Below, piece after piece: positions 31,741 to 44,050 of a DNA stretch of 64,000 bases. The DNA comes from Heterobilharzia americana (lineage: Eukaryota; Platyhelminthes; Trematoda; Strigeidida; Schistosomatidae), in contig OX104132.1 in NCBI GenBank assembly GCA_944470555.2, positions 2,737,755 to 2,801,754 of the forward strand, read 5' to 3'. The stretch's first letter is position 1, and the number at the start of each line of letters is the position of its first letter. Below the pieces are notes generated by a model. That model ran no database searches. It was given only the letters and a program-made list of their open reading frames with translations, and was not told the origin of the DNA. The translations under genes were made by a program, and so were the position numbers.

Positions 31741-32943
31741 ATGAAGGAGATAAATATATTTCCACAAATCTGCATTAAAACAATATCTAAAAAACTGTTC
31801 TACATATTGATATCAATTTTATTGATTTGTTTATTCTGGTGTTGTTGTAGTTATTTATATATAATGAATGAGGAACCATGGAATGTATTCTTCTCTAACT
31901 ATTCAGCATCATCATCATCATCATCATTGGCTATAGAAGATGAACAAATGAATCATTTTAAAGTTTTTCCAAAAGGTTTATTTGAAAAGAATTTAATACT
32001 ACCTAACTTATCAAGTATATTATGGCCATCTCCATCAGTTGCAAAATTACCAAGTGGAAGAAAACTTTTCAATAAGTCAAGAAGTAGTTTACCTTCAGCA
32101 TTTCAACCAATATTTAGTACTAATCAACGTAAATTAATAAATTATCTTATAAAATTATTTGCTGATAAAATGTATGAAAATAATTTAGGTGATAGATTTA
32201 TGTTATATGGTGGTACACTTCTTGGATCATTTAGGCATCATGATTTTATTCCATGGGATGATGATGCTGATTTATTGATTGATGGAAGTATACAACATAT
32301 TGTCAGAAAATTATTCACTAATAATAATAATACTAATCTACAATATATTGAAGGTGATATTGATAAGTTATATACTAAAATACTTCCAGAAGAAAATGAT
32401 ACAGAAATAGATTATGAACAAAGTAGAAAAACTTCAAAGTATCCATGGGGTTGGCCTTATATAGATTTATTTTTTTATTTATCTAATCTAACACATATTT
32501 ATGTTATAAGAGATCAAATATGGTTTCCAAAATCAATTATATTCCCATTATATTATCGTCCATTGAATAATAATTGGTATCCTACACCAAAAGATACATT
32601 AGCCTTTTTAATTTATCAAGGTTTCTATGGTAATGATTGTGAAACTGGTTATTCACATGTTTATCAAAAGGCTTATGATCAAATATCTATATTATGTAAA
32701 GATTTAAATGAAAAATATACTTTTGTTGAACATAGAATATCAAATAGAAATCGAATAAACATTATTCATACTTTGTTGAAAAAGAAAAGTTATGAAAAAT
32801 ATTCAAATAAAATTATTTGGGGTAAAGAAAATCTAGTCATTCAAACAAAACATTCTAAAAAGGTAGTTATACACACAATTGAACTACCAATGCCATATCA
32901 TAATACTCAAGTTGAAACATATGGTTTAAGCTATAGAATATGA
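31741..32943 (+). CDS. LicD/fukutin-family membrane protein, right copy
   Basis: A second intact 400-codon copy of the intronless gene at 14913-16115, in the opposite orientation. All motifs are retained: N-terminal membrane anchor (about 19-42), GTLLGSFRHHDFIPWDDD (about 158-175) and WPYIDLFFY (238-246). The only amino-acid difference is Tyr211 (codon 32371-32373) in place of Cys. The start is the first ATG after an AT-rich leader ending in AATAAAAAAA. A polyadenylation signal lies about 50 bp past the stop. Whether both copies are expressed cannot be seen. Known relatives modify glycans in the Golgi; the donor and acceptor are unknown here. Confidence 0.88.
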   Translation: MKEINIFPQICIKTISKKLFYILISILLICLFWCCCSYLYIMNEEPWNVFFSNYSASSSSSSLAIEDEQMNHFKVFPKGLFEKNLILPNLSSILWPSPSVAKLPSGRKLFNKSRSSLPSAFQPIFSTNQRKLINYLIKLFADKMYENNLGDRFMLYGGTLLGSFRHHDFIPWDDDADLLIDGSIQHIVRKLFTNNNNTNLQYIEGDIDKLYTKILPEENDTEIDYEQSRKTSKYPWGWPYIDLFFYLSNLTHIYVIRDQIWFPKSIIFPLYYRPLNNNWYPTPKDTLAFLIYQGFYGNDCETGYSHVYQKAYDQISILCKDLNEKYTFVEHRISNRNRINIIHTLLKKKSYEKYSNKIIWGKENLVIQTKHSKKVVIHTIELPMPYHNTQVETYGLSYRI

Positions 32944-32992
32944 TGTTATAAATTTATATCTGATTATTTTATAATGTTTAATGAACATGTTA

Positions 32993-32998
32993 AATAAA
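32993..32998 (+). terminator. Polyadenylation signal AATAAA
   Basis: Exact AATAAA 50 bp after the LicD-like stop codon; same spacing as in the left arm. Confidence 0.6.
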
Positions 32999-33652
32999 TC
33001 AGCTTTGTTAATTGGTTGAAGGGAAGCCTTAAACATACATTTTGTGCTATTTCCCATTTATTATCAAGACATATCTGTAACCTTAACGGAATTGATATCT
33101 CTCTTGACATTCGAATGTGTATCAGCAACTTTATCACTGAATTATTCGGGTAGTGACTAACCTCCTGTAAGACTGATTTATCTATATTGGTTGGCTATGG
33201 GAGTACAACCAATTTCATGTTGTCTAGTCATGAGTGTAGACCAAATCTTATCCATCATATTTTGAATGTGACAATCAAGATAGGAAGCTCATCATCACAT
33301 TGATACATATTACTAGATGTTAGTTGGATAGAGGCAATCGGCAATCGATTTTGTCAAATATTCGTGTCTTTACTGATGTTTGTATCTCATGGACTTTGCA
33401 TGACAGAATCATCAAATCGTTAGCTAAATCTCTTGTATACGCTGACATTATATTTCATGCTCCTTTTGTCAGATAATTATATTAGTATCAATTATGAGAT
33501 GATGTGAATCTCTCGATAAATACAGATACATGAACGTTTGGTAGCTCTGAGAGATATCAGTAAAGAATGTGCAAATTGATCACAGTTTTCAAAACACTCA
33601 AGACAGTCCAATACATAGATATATTACACACAAATTACGGTCTTCTACGAAA
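32999..33652. other. Intergenic, right-arm mirror of 14204-14857
   Basis: No gene seen. A few point differences and a small indel relative to the left arm (near 33390). Confidence 0.5.
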
Positions 33653-34848
33653 CAATAAGGCATACTTACATCATTAAGCCAGTTCGTGCTTAAAACAAAA
33701 CGAAATGAAGAATGCAAAGTAGTTGGATAATAATCTTTTCGACAATGGAAATAATGAGGAAGGCAAGGAGTTTGACAAAGGTGAAAACTGGTGTTGGTAG
33801 ATGAGAAATGCTTGAGAAGTGGTTGACTGACCACTTGATAGATAGATAGATAGATAGATGTGAAGAAGGTGAACAATGAGATATAGGTGACAAGGTAGGT
33901 GATAATGATAAACTAAGTAATTGTAATGAAATTAAAACAAGATTTTGAAAGTGTTAAGACTTCGTGTGGTAAGATAAGAGATTGAATATACTTGTTGTGG
34001 ATGCAGAGATCAGGTTGGAATTGATGAATTACCAGTGCTTCTGCTATGCTACACAATTGTCGAAGATGTATTCCTTTCCAACCTTTTCATTTGACTGTAT
34101 GAATGAAAGTGAAGGAGAACTCTAGTCGAGCTTTATGTTAGGAGTTGACCAAATGTTCAACAATTGAACTGTTAATTGATTTATATTCTCCCCTCGACAA
34201 GCATACAGGATAGTACTCAAAGATACGTGTGTGAAGTGAGCACTTCACACGGCCTACATAACTAGTTCCACATGACCAAGTCAATTGGTCAACACACATT
34301 GAGGTGGCCCAAACTGTCAACTTCTCGTTAACGCACTCGAGAACCAATCGGTGATTAGAGAAGCTGGCTGATCTGTAGCTACTCACAAAAGAATGTCTTG
34401 TTCAGCGATCTGGACAGCCAATTCTTCACGATCTCTGCTGCCCTATCACCTTTGAAACCAACCTTCATAAACAAGGTGTTCTTTGCAACTATGAGTACTT
34501 GCTCCGTATTCTCTTGCAATTTCAACTTCTTCTCAATAAATCTGGATGAGTATCGATTTCGAATGAGAATTCTCCTCAGTTTGTTTAATTCATCGTCTGT
34601 AGTATGACTCGTGCAGATTCTTCTGATTCTTGAAGATAAATGAATGGATGAAATTGGTTTTCCGGCTGACAGGGGTACCCAACAATGTAAATTCAAGTAT
34701 TGACCATTCCATGTAGGCTTCCTATAAATCAGTCTGTGAAGCAAGCTGTCTGGTGTTATTTCCAAGAGAAAGACATTCACAAAATGGAATTCCGAGTTCA
34801 CTACGAATACTGATATGAAGTGAATCAATTGGTGATAACCACTGAACT
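33653..34848 (-). mobile_element. Penelope-like element B, C-terminal half, right arm
   Basis: Mirror of 13045-14203, but the GIY-YIG-like frame is continuous past SLHTR (reading RIFEYYPVCLSRGEYKSINS) because the one-base deletion of the left copies is absent. It shares this and other diagnostic bases with the outer right-arm copy at 41074-42292 and not with its mirror partner. The GATA microsatellite is present, unlike in the mirror partner. Confidence 0.75.
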
Positions 34849-34862
34849 ACAGTCCAAATATC

Positions 34863-35320
34863 TGTCTAAAAGAAAGCAACACATTCTAACAGGTATCTAG
34901 ACTTCAAGTCATTTCATCCAGTGTCAGTTAATGCGGGTTTAGTCAAATGTCTAAATAACAGAGCTAAGAAACTCACTAGTCATTGTAAGAACTTAAATAA
35001 GGAATTGAAACACATAAAAGAAGCTTTAATATTTAATAATTATCCCCATCATTTTATCAAGAAATTCATACAAACACATAAGGAGCAAAATAATAACACT
35101 AATACAAATAATAGTGACAACATAAGTAGAAAGGAAATCAACACCTCTATTGTGATAGCATACAAGGAAGGAACATCAGAAACCATACGTAGGATTGTCA
35201 ACAAGGTTGGAATTAGGGTGGCATTTAAACCAACAAACTCACTTAGAGTTAAGCTTTGTCAGCAAAAGGATCCAATAGAACCAATTAGGCAAAATAATAT
35301 AATCTACCAAATTCCATATG
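34863..35320 (+). mobile_element. Penelope-like element A, linker region, right arm
   Basis: Mirror of 12583-13044; the 147-codon frame translates identically. It is interrupted by the CR1-like element at 35321. Confidence 0.75.
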
Positions 35321-35766
35321 ATCCAATATCCAATGTTGATAGTGCGATCGTAGAAAACTGGTAGTCTCTGATCTCTCGCGTCTAGTTCTTAGGGCTTGGT
35401 CCGAGTTGTTCGGTTCACTCCTGCAGTGGACGAGGAAATCCCCTCTGCTTTCTTGCTTTTAGCTTCGGTGAGGTGGATGTTTTGTGGGTTAGTAGGTTGT
35501 AATTTGTAGAGTGATTAGGGAGCTACGGGTTGCTGGAAGTTTAGAGAACAACAGTGACTCCTGTCTGTGTAGGTACCTGAAAGAGAATAGTAAGGTAGTG
35601 GTAAAGGAATGAAGAGAGAATAAAGAAGAAGAAAAAAAAGGAGGAAAAATATAATAACAATATAGGGAAGAGAAAAGGGAAGGAGAAGAAAAGGAGGGTG
35701 AAAAGAGAAATGAGAACGAAAGAAAAGTATTTGGGAATTGCCCGAATGGTCGCGTGGGTTTGGTTC

Positions 35767-38750
35767 CTACAGAAGAATTAGTAGGTAATGTGGGTGTATT
35801 AAGGAGAGAGATAGTGAGTGGTAGTTAGGAGGGAGTTGGGGGTACTGAGGTTGGTGACTACCTGAGTACGTCCGTGGTAGTCCATGCGAGGTGACATAAC
35901 TGTCTAATCGCCTCTTGAAAGAGTCGATTGAAGGAGCTATAACGATGTGTCGCGGTAAGGCATTCCATAAAGCACATACTCTCAGGGAGAAAAATTTGGA
36001 CCTGAGTGTGGTGTTGGCTCTCTGGTGTGCTATCTTAATGGGGTTTCCTCGTGAAGATCGTTCAGTTGCAGGCAAAATTGATTTGTTTGCATGGTCTGCC
36101 TGATGGGCGATCTTGTATGCCATAATGAGGTCACCCCTTTTCCTGCGATAACCCAAGGTAAATAGGTTGAGGTGTTTAAGTCTTTCAGGATACGTCTTTC
36201 CCCTTAGCCCCACAACACATTTTGTTGCAGTTCTTTGTATTCTTTCAAGGAGATTAGAGTCTCTCTTGAGTGTTGGAGGAGCCACCGTATTGAAGACCTC
36301 TAGGTGCGGCCGCACGTAGGATTTGAAAATGGTGAGGAAGAGTTCGGGAGTGAGGGCGCCAAGCTGTCTACGCAGAAAGTGTAGAATGGCGTTCGCTCTG
36401 GTTGTCATACCTTTGTAGTTGGAGCTGGTGTCCAAGGTGTCGGAGAAGTTGAGCCCCAAATCTTTCTCCATGGACACTCTGGTGATAGCACGGTTGCTCA
36501 ACATGTACTGGAAGTCGGTCGTACTTGCCTCATTTTTACTGATGTGCATTACTTTGCACTTTTCCAGTTGAAGCTCAGGCCATTTTCCGACGACCAGAGC
36601 TCGAGTTGCTGCAAGTCCTTTTGTAGTGCTGCACAATCAGCTTCTTCGTTTACCACCCTCCAAATTTTTATGTCGTCAGCGAAGAGGAGGATGGGTGAGG
36701 ATATTTTGTCTGGCAGATCGTTGACAAACAGGAGGAACAGAAGCGGTCCTAGGATTGCTCCTTGGGATACTCCTGACGTCGAGGTCTCCACTCCGACCTT
36801 ATTCTGTTCACTTTAGTGCAGAACTGCCTCCCTTCCAGGTACTCCTTGAACCAAGAGAGTAGGGGTCCACTTATACCAGCTGACATGATCTTGTGAAGCA
36901 GTACTGTGGGTGGGACACTGTCAAATGCTTTGGCTAGGTCGAGAAATACAACATGTACAGGTTTTCTATTATCCCAGCTTTGTGTCCAGTCGTCCCAGGG
37001 GTTAGTAAGTTGGTGGCACATGAGCGACCACTACGAAAGCCGTGCTGAGCAGTGTGGACAGTGTTTTCCTATTGAGGAATTCCCAGATGGTGTCAGCTAC
37101 CAGGCTTTCCAACACTTTCGACACAATAGGGAGTAGGGCAATCGGCCTGTAGCTGCCAGGGCTTTTTCTGTCTCCTCCCTTGAAGATGGGTGACAAGATG
37201 GCACTCTTCCATTCTTTAGGGAGTTTGCACGAGTCTATTGAGTGCTCAAAGAGGTTGCGAAGTGGTTTGGTAAGCACCTCGGCGCAGTTTTTCAGAACCA
37301 CTGGTTTCAGGTTATCGCAGCCAGGGGACTTGCCCGGACGTAGCCTAGATAGCTTCTCGAACACCTTTTTCTCTGTAATAGAGACGTGACAGAGGTATTC
37401 GTTATTTGCGACCTGGTCGGTGTCGTGGCGAGTCGGTGTGGATCTTGTGTCAGTGCTGAGTTGGGCTTGGAAGTGTGAGCTCAAAAGCTCGGCAATCTCT
37501 AGACTGCTTAGTACACTCCCGTCATGGCCTGTGACAAGATTCACTCCCTTACTGGTCGACTTTCTTCTTGACATGAAGCGGTACAGGTTTTTGGGGTTGC
37601 TTTGTAACCTCGCTGCCAAGTTTGTTTGGTAGGAAAATCTGTCGTTACGCACTCTAATGTTACAGAGATTGCGAATCCTTTTGTAGTTCAAGAAGTCAGA
37701 CTCCCTGCGTGATGTGCGCCACTTGAACCAAGCCTGCTTCTTGCTCCGGATAAGCCTCTCTGTCCCACGCTTTAACCATGAGGTTCTCATTGATTGTCTG
37801 TGTGTTACTTCTGGTACACTGTGACTGATGGCCCCAGTGATTATTTTCTTCACCTCCAACCAGTGTTCATCTATTGTGAGATGAGTCCAGTCCACTGGCC
37901 ATGATGCATTCATGAGGTAGTCCCTCATGGTCTCATAGTTGGCCTTGCTGTAGCAAGGGAAGGTGTTGGGCGTCTCCAGTTGCAGAGCCTCCCTAGTTAT
38001 CATGGAGAAGGTGATTACAGCGTGGTCACTGAGGCCAAGGGGAGGTTGGATGCAAACATCCTCAATGAGAAGTTCATCGTTCGTCAGAACGTAGTCAAGG
38101 CGCGATGCGTTTCCGTTAGGTCCCCAGCAGCATCACCCACTTTCTCTGAGAGGCCAGCAGTCTTAATTGCATCCTTCAGCTTCTGATTGAAGGATCTGAT
38201 GCGTCTCCCTTCCGTCTCGAAGAGGATGGACGGGGTGTTGAAGTCGCCGGCAATGACTACGGAATCGTAATTTGCAGAGGAAGTCGTTAAGATAGCCTTG
38301 ATGATCATTTCCTTATGTGTAGGGGAGCTGGTGGGGGACCGATATATGACTCCGAGCAGGTATTTGGTTTAGTGGAGAGTGAAGTAGCACCATAGAGACT
38401 CTGGGAGCTGGGTTAAGGCCGTATCGCTAACCATCCTTGCCTTTAAACAGGAGTTTACGTAGATAGCCACTCCCCCTCCTGCTCTATGTTCCCTGTCCCT
38501 GCGGAAGAGTTCCATGCCAGTAACATGCATCTCTTCGTCGGAGATGTCCGATGAGAGCCAGGATTCGGTGATGAATATGATGTCGGAGTGCTGATGTTCA
38601 CGCAGCGTCCTCATTTTTGCTACCTTCCCTCTTAGCCCCCTAACGTTGCTGTACATACATATTAGAGTGTACCTGATGAGGGGAGGTCTGGTTGTGTATT
38701 TTCGCGGGATGAGCGCTTACGTGGTTGGGTCTAGCCTCGCCAGTCCTCAT
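35767..38750 (-). pseudogene. CR1-like ORF2, right arm, frameshifted
   Basis: Endonuclease and RT homologous to 9150-12137. It keeps the frame through CLKARMVSD (near 38440), where the left copy has lost a base. It has its own 4-base deletion near 38128 (after KVGDA) and shares the breaks near 36790 and 36550 with the left arm. FADD lies near 36675. The 289-codon C-terminal frame (35767-36636) translates identically to the left arm. Confidence 0.88.
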
Positions 38751-40178
38751 AGGACTGGCATTGTTCCGTTTTTGTGTTTTGTTTTAACTTGGGTGGGGGC
38801 TGTGGCAGTGGTGGCTTCTTTACTTGATGTATCTAACTCACTGGTCAGCGCCTGTGTGACGACCACTGACTCCAGAGGTCTTGGTGGTTGCCGTCTCTCC
38901 TCTTGCCTTGTGGGTCTAGGCTTACTTTCACATATACGTATTGAGCCACCCATGCGATCCTTCGCATTATACCATGCGTGTAGAACGTCTGTGAGGGAGG
39001 CATATGAGTCGAACTGGACGGCGAGTAGTCTGGGATTGGGTATGGTCTTCAGGTGCGCTGGCCTTGGCAGTCTACTGACGCTGTTGGCCGGTATACTGTT
39101 GAGACCAACTTTGGTTGAGAGCCATTGCCATTGTTGGACGTCGTGAAAGTACCGATCTTTGACCGAGCTGTCACTTGGCAATTCTGGAATCCCATGTACA
39201 ACTATAGTGTTGTTTCTGTTGGGATTTCCAACCGCTGACTTTCTCTCCTCCTCTCTTATTGACCATGGCTTGTCAGGCCTGGCCCGAATTTTACAGGCAT
39301 TAACAACGTCCGGTTGTCGCGAGAGAAGGAGTGTGTCTTCAGCCTCTTTGGCGGTATTTAGGGACACACGTAAAGGGGGTGGCTTATCTCGGGGTGCACG
39401 GCTTCCTCGAGAAAGGCGACACAAAGTTGCAGGGAGGGGAGGGAGTCCCAGCATCTGACAGTAGTCGGTCCACATTCGGCTGTCAAACCGTTCCCTCTCG
39501 ACCAACAATGAGTCTGTCGATACATCGACGTTGAACAAAATGATCGAGTTGGTCCTCCTGTGACCTGGGTTCGTTGTGGGTGGCACGCCCGACTTCCCAA
39601 TGGGTTTGAGTAATTCCACTGGTTGTTTCTCAGTCACGGTGTGTGGGGTGTTCGGAATGGGTTTCGTAGAGGCTTCGGCGGTCGATGTCTTTGGCCATAC
39701 GCTTGACGTCCCCTGGGGCCGGGTAGGGGGTATGGAGACTTGACCTAATATGGTCCCCACGCGAGGTGGCGTGCCCACAGCTGGAGCTCTAGGTCTGTTT
39801 CCAGGTCTCTCTGTGTTATCCTTTGGTGTTAACCCTACTTTATTCGAGGATGCTGGTAGCTTTTGCGTGGCGGAGAGCATCTCCTTCAGGCTTTCTGTGC
39901 GGAGTGCGGGCATTTTCCTGCACTCTGGACAGATGTACCAGAACCACTTGCATGGTTGTCTCTTCATCAGCTTATAGTATTGTCGGGGGACTTTGGTATC
40001 GCAGTGGCAATGCACCCATCGTTGACACAGGTTGCATGCAAATGCCTCATCGACTACCGAAACAACTTTGGTGCAAACACTGCAGCCATCGGGTGTCGTA
40101 ATACAGCCTTCCTTCCATGAATAAGGTGCTACGGATTGTGGCGAACTGCTTGTGGCTGCCTTGTTCTGAAGCCTTTTA
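38747..40178 (-). pseudogene. CR1-like ORF1, right arm, 5' truncated but open
   Basis: Uninterrupted from the truncation point to about 38747, with the PHD-finger residues kept, including the CHC cluster near 40010 and WYICPEC near 39930. It lacks the first 90 codons of the intact ORF1 at 47450, hence no native start. A small indel in the A-rich stretch near 38775 shifts the last few codons, so the 20-nt overlap with ORF2 is lost. Confidence 0.85.
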
Positions 40179-40624
40179 GATTAACAGAACATAGGAATTT
40201 AGCTAAACACAGAACAACAGACCCCAATAAGATCAATAATCTAGAAAAACACTCGGCCATTGCATTACATTCATTAACACACAATCATACAATAGGGTGG
40301 GACAAAACCACTGTACTTACTTAAGTCTAATATAGCTAGGTGGAGAGAGAGATTAACTACTGAATCTTTGTTCAACGAATCCACACCCAACACATGTGAT
40401 AGGAATGACACAACACCTATACCGGAGATATGGAAAACTTTACTACCAATCAAAAAACAAAGAGAAATCAGGTGACACGACTATTAAATCAGATATCGAA
40501 ACTTGTGTGTCATTACACTGATGTGATGATTATGGGAAAAGATAATTTATGCTGGAAACGTAATCAAGTAAATAATACTGTCTGGCTGTGCGCTATATAT
40601 CAAATAAACAAATCTAATATGGAA
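40179..40624 (+). mobile_element. Penelope-like element A, GIY-YIG end, right arm
   Basis: Mirror of 7271-7721, reading FRLTEHRNLAKHRTTDPNK and HSLTHNHTIGWDKTTVL directly after the CR1-like 5' end, then stop and 3' UTR. Confidence 0.7.
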
Positions 40625-41073
40625 TTACACTGTACCACAGTGCCCAAGTTTTACACTTATACTATCTGTATTTTGATTACTTGTGATGAATATATCATGC
40701 ATATGTCTTTTGCATAGGTAGAAACTGTCAATTGTTGAATGAAGTACACTGTTCTTCAGGTTTGCCATAAAGCAATCAACCAGCAGCAGTCCAAGTGGTG
40801 ACCCAACAGCGACCTCATCCTTTTGTCTATATGTCACGTTGTTGAATTTGAACTGCACGTTGAAAGTACACCTTAGAAGCAATTCTTCTAAATAGTGATC
40901 AGGGATACACACGCGAAAATTGTTATCCTCAATGAAATCATATGGAAAACAGTGTAAGTTTCCGTAACGGGAGATTTGTGAAGAGCGAGACCAAATCGAG
41001 AGAGGTCATTCACTTACCGGGTGTATTCGCATTACTAACTGAGTCGACAAAGTCGAAACAATCCAATAAGCAA
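40625..41073 (-). mobile_element. Penelope-like element B, RT half, right arm
   Basis: Mirror of 6831-7270. It keeps VAVGSPLGLLLVDCFMANL, with Gly where the left copy has Val, closer to the family consensus AMGSPLGP. RHMHDIFI replaces the YVDD block, so it is inactive. Confidence 0.7.
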
Positions 41074-42292
41074 TGCCTATTCGGATTTCTCATCTACCAA
41101 TACTAGTTATCACCCATCGATCAACTTCATATCAATATTCGTAGTGAACTCAGAATTCCATCTTCTGAATGTCTTTCTCTTGGAAATAACACCAGACAGC
41201 TTGCTTCACAGACTGATTTATAGGAAGCCTACATGGAATGGTCAATACTTGAATTTACATTGTTGGGTACCCCTGTCAGCCGGAAAACCAATTTCATCCA
41301 TTCATTTATCTTCAAGAATCAGAAGAATCTGCACGAGTCATACTACAGACGATGAATTAAACAAACTGAGGAGAATTCTCATTCGAAATCGATACTCATC
41401 CAGATTTATTGAGAAGAAGTTGAAATTGCAAGAGAATACGGAGCAAGTACTCATAGTTGCAAAGAACACCTTGTTTATGAAGGTTGGTTTCAAAGGTGAT
41501 AGGGCAGCAGAGATCGTGAAGAATTGGCTGTCCAGATCGCTGAACAAGACATTCTTTTGTGAGTAGCTACAGATCAGCCAGCTTCTCTAATCACCGATTG
41601 GTTCTCGAGTGCGTTAACGAGAAGTTGACAGTTTGGGCCACCTCAATGTGTGTTGACCAATTGACTTGGTCATGTGGAACTAGTTATGTAGGCCGTGTGA
41701 AGTGCTCACTTCACACACGTATCTTTGAGTACTATCCTGTATGCTTGTCGAGGGGAGAATATAAATCAATTAACAGTTCAATTGTTGAACATTTGGTCAA
41801 CTCCTAACATAAAGCTCGACTAGAGTTCTCCTTCACTTTCATTCATACAGTCAAATGAAAAGGTTGGAAAGGAATACATCTTCGACAATTGTGTAGCATA
41901 GCAGAAGCACTGGTAATTCATCAATTCCAACCTGATCTCTGCATCCACAACAAGTATATTCAATCTCTTATCTTACCACACGAAGTCTTAACACTTTCAA
42001 AATCTTGTTTTAATTTCATTACAATTACTTAGTTTATCATTATCACCTACCTTGTCACCTATATCTCATTGTTCACCTTCTTCACATCTATCTATCTATC
42101 TATCTATCAAGTGGTCAGTCAACCACTTCTCAAGCATTTCTCATCTACCAACACCAGTTTTCACCTTTGTCAAACTCCTTGCCTTCCTCATTATTTCCAT
42201 TGTCGAAAAGATTATTATCCAACTACTTTGCATTCTTCATTTCGTTTTGTTTTAAGCACGAACTGGCTTAATGATGTAAGTATGCCTTATTG
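41074..42292 (+). mobile_element. Penelope-like element B, outer fragment, right arm
   Basis: Mirror of 5184-6830 without the SINE (empty site near 42250). The frames LIYRKPTWNGQYLNLHCWVP (41144-41566) and CGTSYVGRVKCSLHTR (41559-41807) are each continuous. It shares diagnostic variants with 33653-34848. Confidence 0.75.
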
Positions 42293-43790
42293 TTCAATAA
42301 CAGACTGCTTTTTGTTTTTTAATTTTTCTATGTACACTATTGTATAGCTTCGGAAGTAGGATATCGCCGAGAAAGGGAAACTTTTCTCCACTGGATTTTG
42401 TCTTCTTTTCTCTATCACTCGATGGACATGTTTACTGGTTTAACTCAACCAGTTTTATTCAAGTGATATACAAGATTGCACTGTGTGAACAGAAGTTGTC
42501 CAGTTACATACTTGATGAAAATAACCCTAGACTAGTGAAAGGTTAATCTGGTGTTAAAGTCACTCTCATGTGGTTGCCTGCGATATTTGCACATTTGTTT
42601 GGATATTTTGTAACTGCAAATGTTATTATATACAATATTTCTTCATGGCTAACACTCTTAAAACAAGCGAACTCGTTACCATATATATATATACATATAT
42701 GTTAACAAGCTTTTTATACTCAGACTCATTCCACGTAAATCCTTCAACATTGGACAATTGTCAGACCCATTTCACTAAACGTCAATTCAGTTTTCAGATA
42801 CAGCATAACTAAATACGAAAGCCCCTGGAACAGAATGTCGAAATATAAACTGAATGAGGCGAGTAATGTTGCTTAGTAAAAGTTGAAGACCCAATGTTAT
42901 TTGTACAATTTGAAATGAATAGAACTGATGGAAAACATTCGAAGCTCAATGTCATATAATGTTGTGAAGGTCAAGTGAAATCCTCATTAAGAAGTAGAAC
43001 ATATTGAAATATTGTATTAGGTAGTTGAGGTAGTTCGTTTTGTGACGTTGAGTGTTGCCCAGTCACAAATTGGTGAAGAGATTTTCAACACACATTCACC
43101 TCTTTCACCTCATATTTCATGCAGTCTAGATTGTAGAGAACCTTTGTTGGAATGAACTTATGGCATCTGTTGCTACCACACTGACCTTCAGGATTGATTT
43201 GTGCACGATGTTTTCATGACGTAACAGACCGTTAATGACGGATTCGTTTTACAACGCCTCGAAGAAAACCCACTTCAACAGTTATAAGAATTAGATCTAG
43301 AGAAAAAATTCCAGAGTTTAGAGAAAGCTGGCTAAAACACAAAAGATTAACAATGACGGCCTTGCAGGGCTTTGATGGTAGATGCCAGATACATGAGTTT
43401 GATATTCCACTAGAACCCACGAGTTGATTCCTTGGGTAACCTGCATTCAGTCGATATAAAGAAATACATAGAAATCTTCACCACTTTGTCAATAGCATTT
43501 CCGGACCAAATAATAGTCACCGGAAATTCCGACTCACTACGTTGACAACACTTTCTTCATTCTAGCACAAGATGAGATTGAAAACGTGTCGAATCTAACC
43601 AACCAGGCGTTCGTAAAGAAGCTCATATCACAAGATAGGAGGTCAAATCAATCCAGTATAAAAAGAGAGAGAATTTTATGTATATCAACATATAGTGAGA
43701 ACTAATCTTCGTTACACAAGAGATGTGTATCATGCCTCAGTGACCTGACTGACAATTCCCTGACATTTGAAGCCATGCGTAAGAAATTCA
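42293..43790 (+). mobile_element. Penelope-like RT fragment, right arm
   Basis: Mirror of 3620-5183. It contains HYVDNTFFILAQDEIENV at about 43534-43588, with the same Asp-to-Asn change, and a short TA microsatellite at 42681-42703. Confidence 0.45.
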
Positions 43791-43834
43791 AGGTGCCTCA
43801 GAAGGGGCACCATCATTTACTGAAGCACTGACTT

Positions 43835-44050
43835 GACTGAATTAGTGTTGAAAATCCGGATCTCCTTCATGCTTTATGCTGAGTGCACTAGATCTTCACA
43901 CTGGTTTAAGGTTAGTAAAGGCCTGTGTTGCCTTTTTGATCCTGGTTGGCTTCGACGTCCTCGTCTGTACTATCCCTAGTTGAAATGATGCTGCCTAGAT
44001 AGGTGTCAATCGTCTTCCTTGGTTACACTCACGTCTCCGAACAAAGCAAT
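43835..44050 (-). mobile_element. RTE-like B remnant, right arm
   Basis: Reverse-complement match to about 2800-3000. The remaining 600 bp of the left-arm relic, including its (AAT)n tail and the hammerhead relic, are missing, with the junction at AGCACTG. Confidence 0.7.

Larger units (their letters stand above)
35321..40178 (-). mobile_element. CR1-like non-LTR retrotransposon, right-arm copy
   Basis: Mirror of 7722-12582, with the same 5' truncation point, 3' end and target (PLE-A). The 3' half matches the left arm almost perfectly. The 5' half (about 38350-40178) instead matches the third copy at 47720-49510, including uninterrupted ORF1 codons. Confidence 0.9.
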
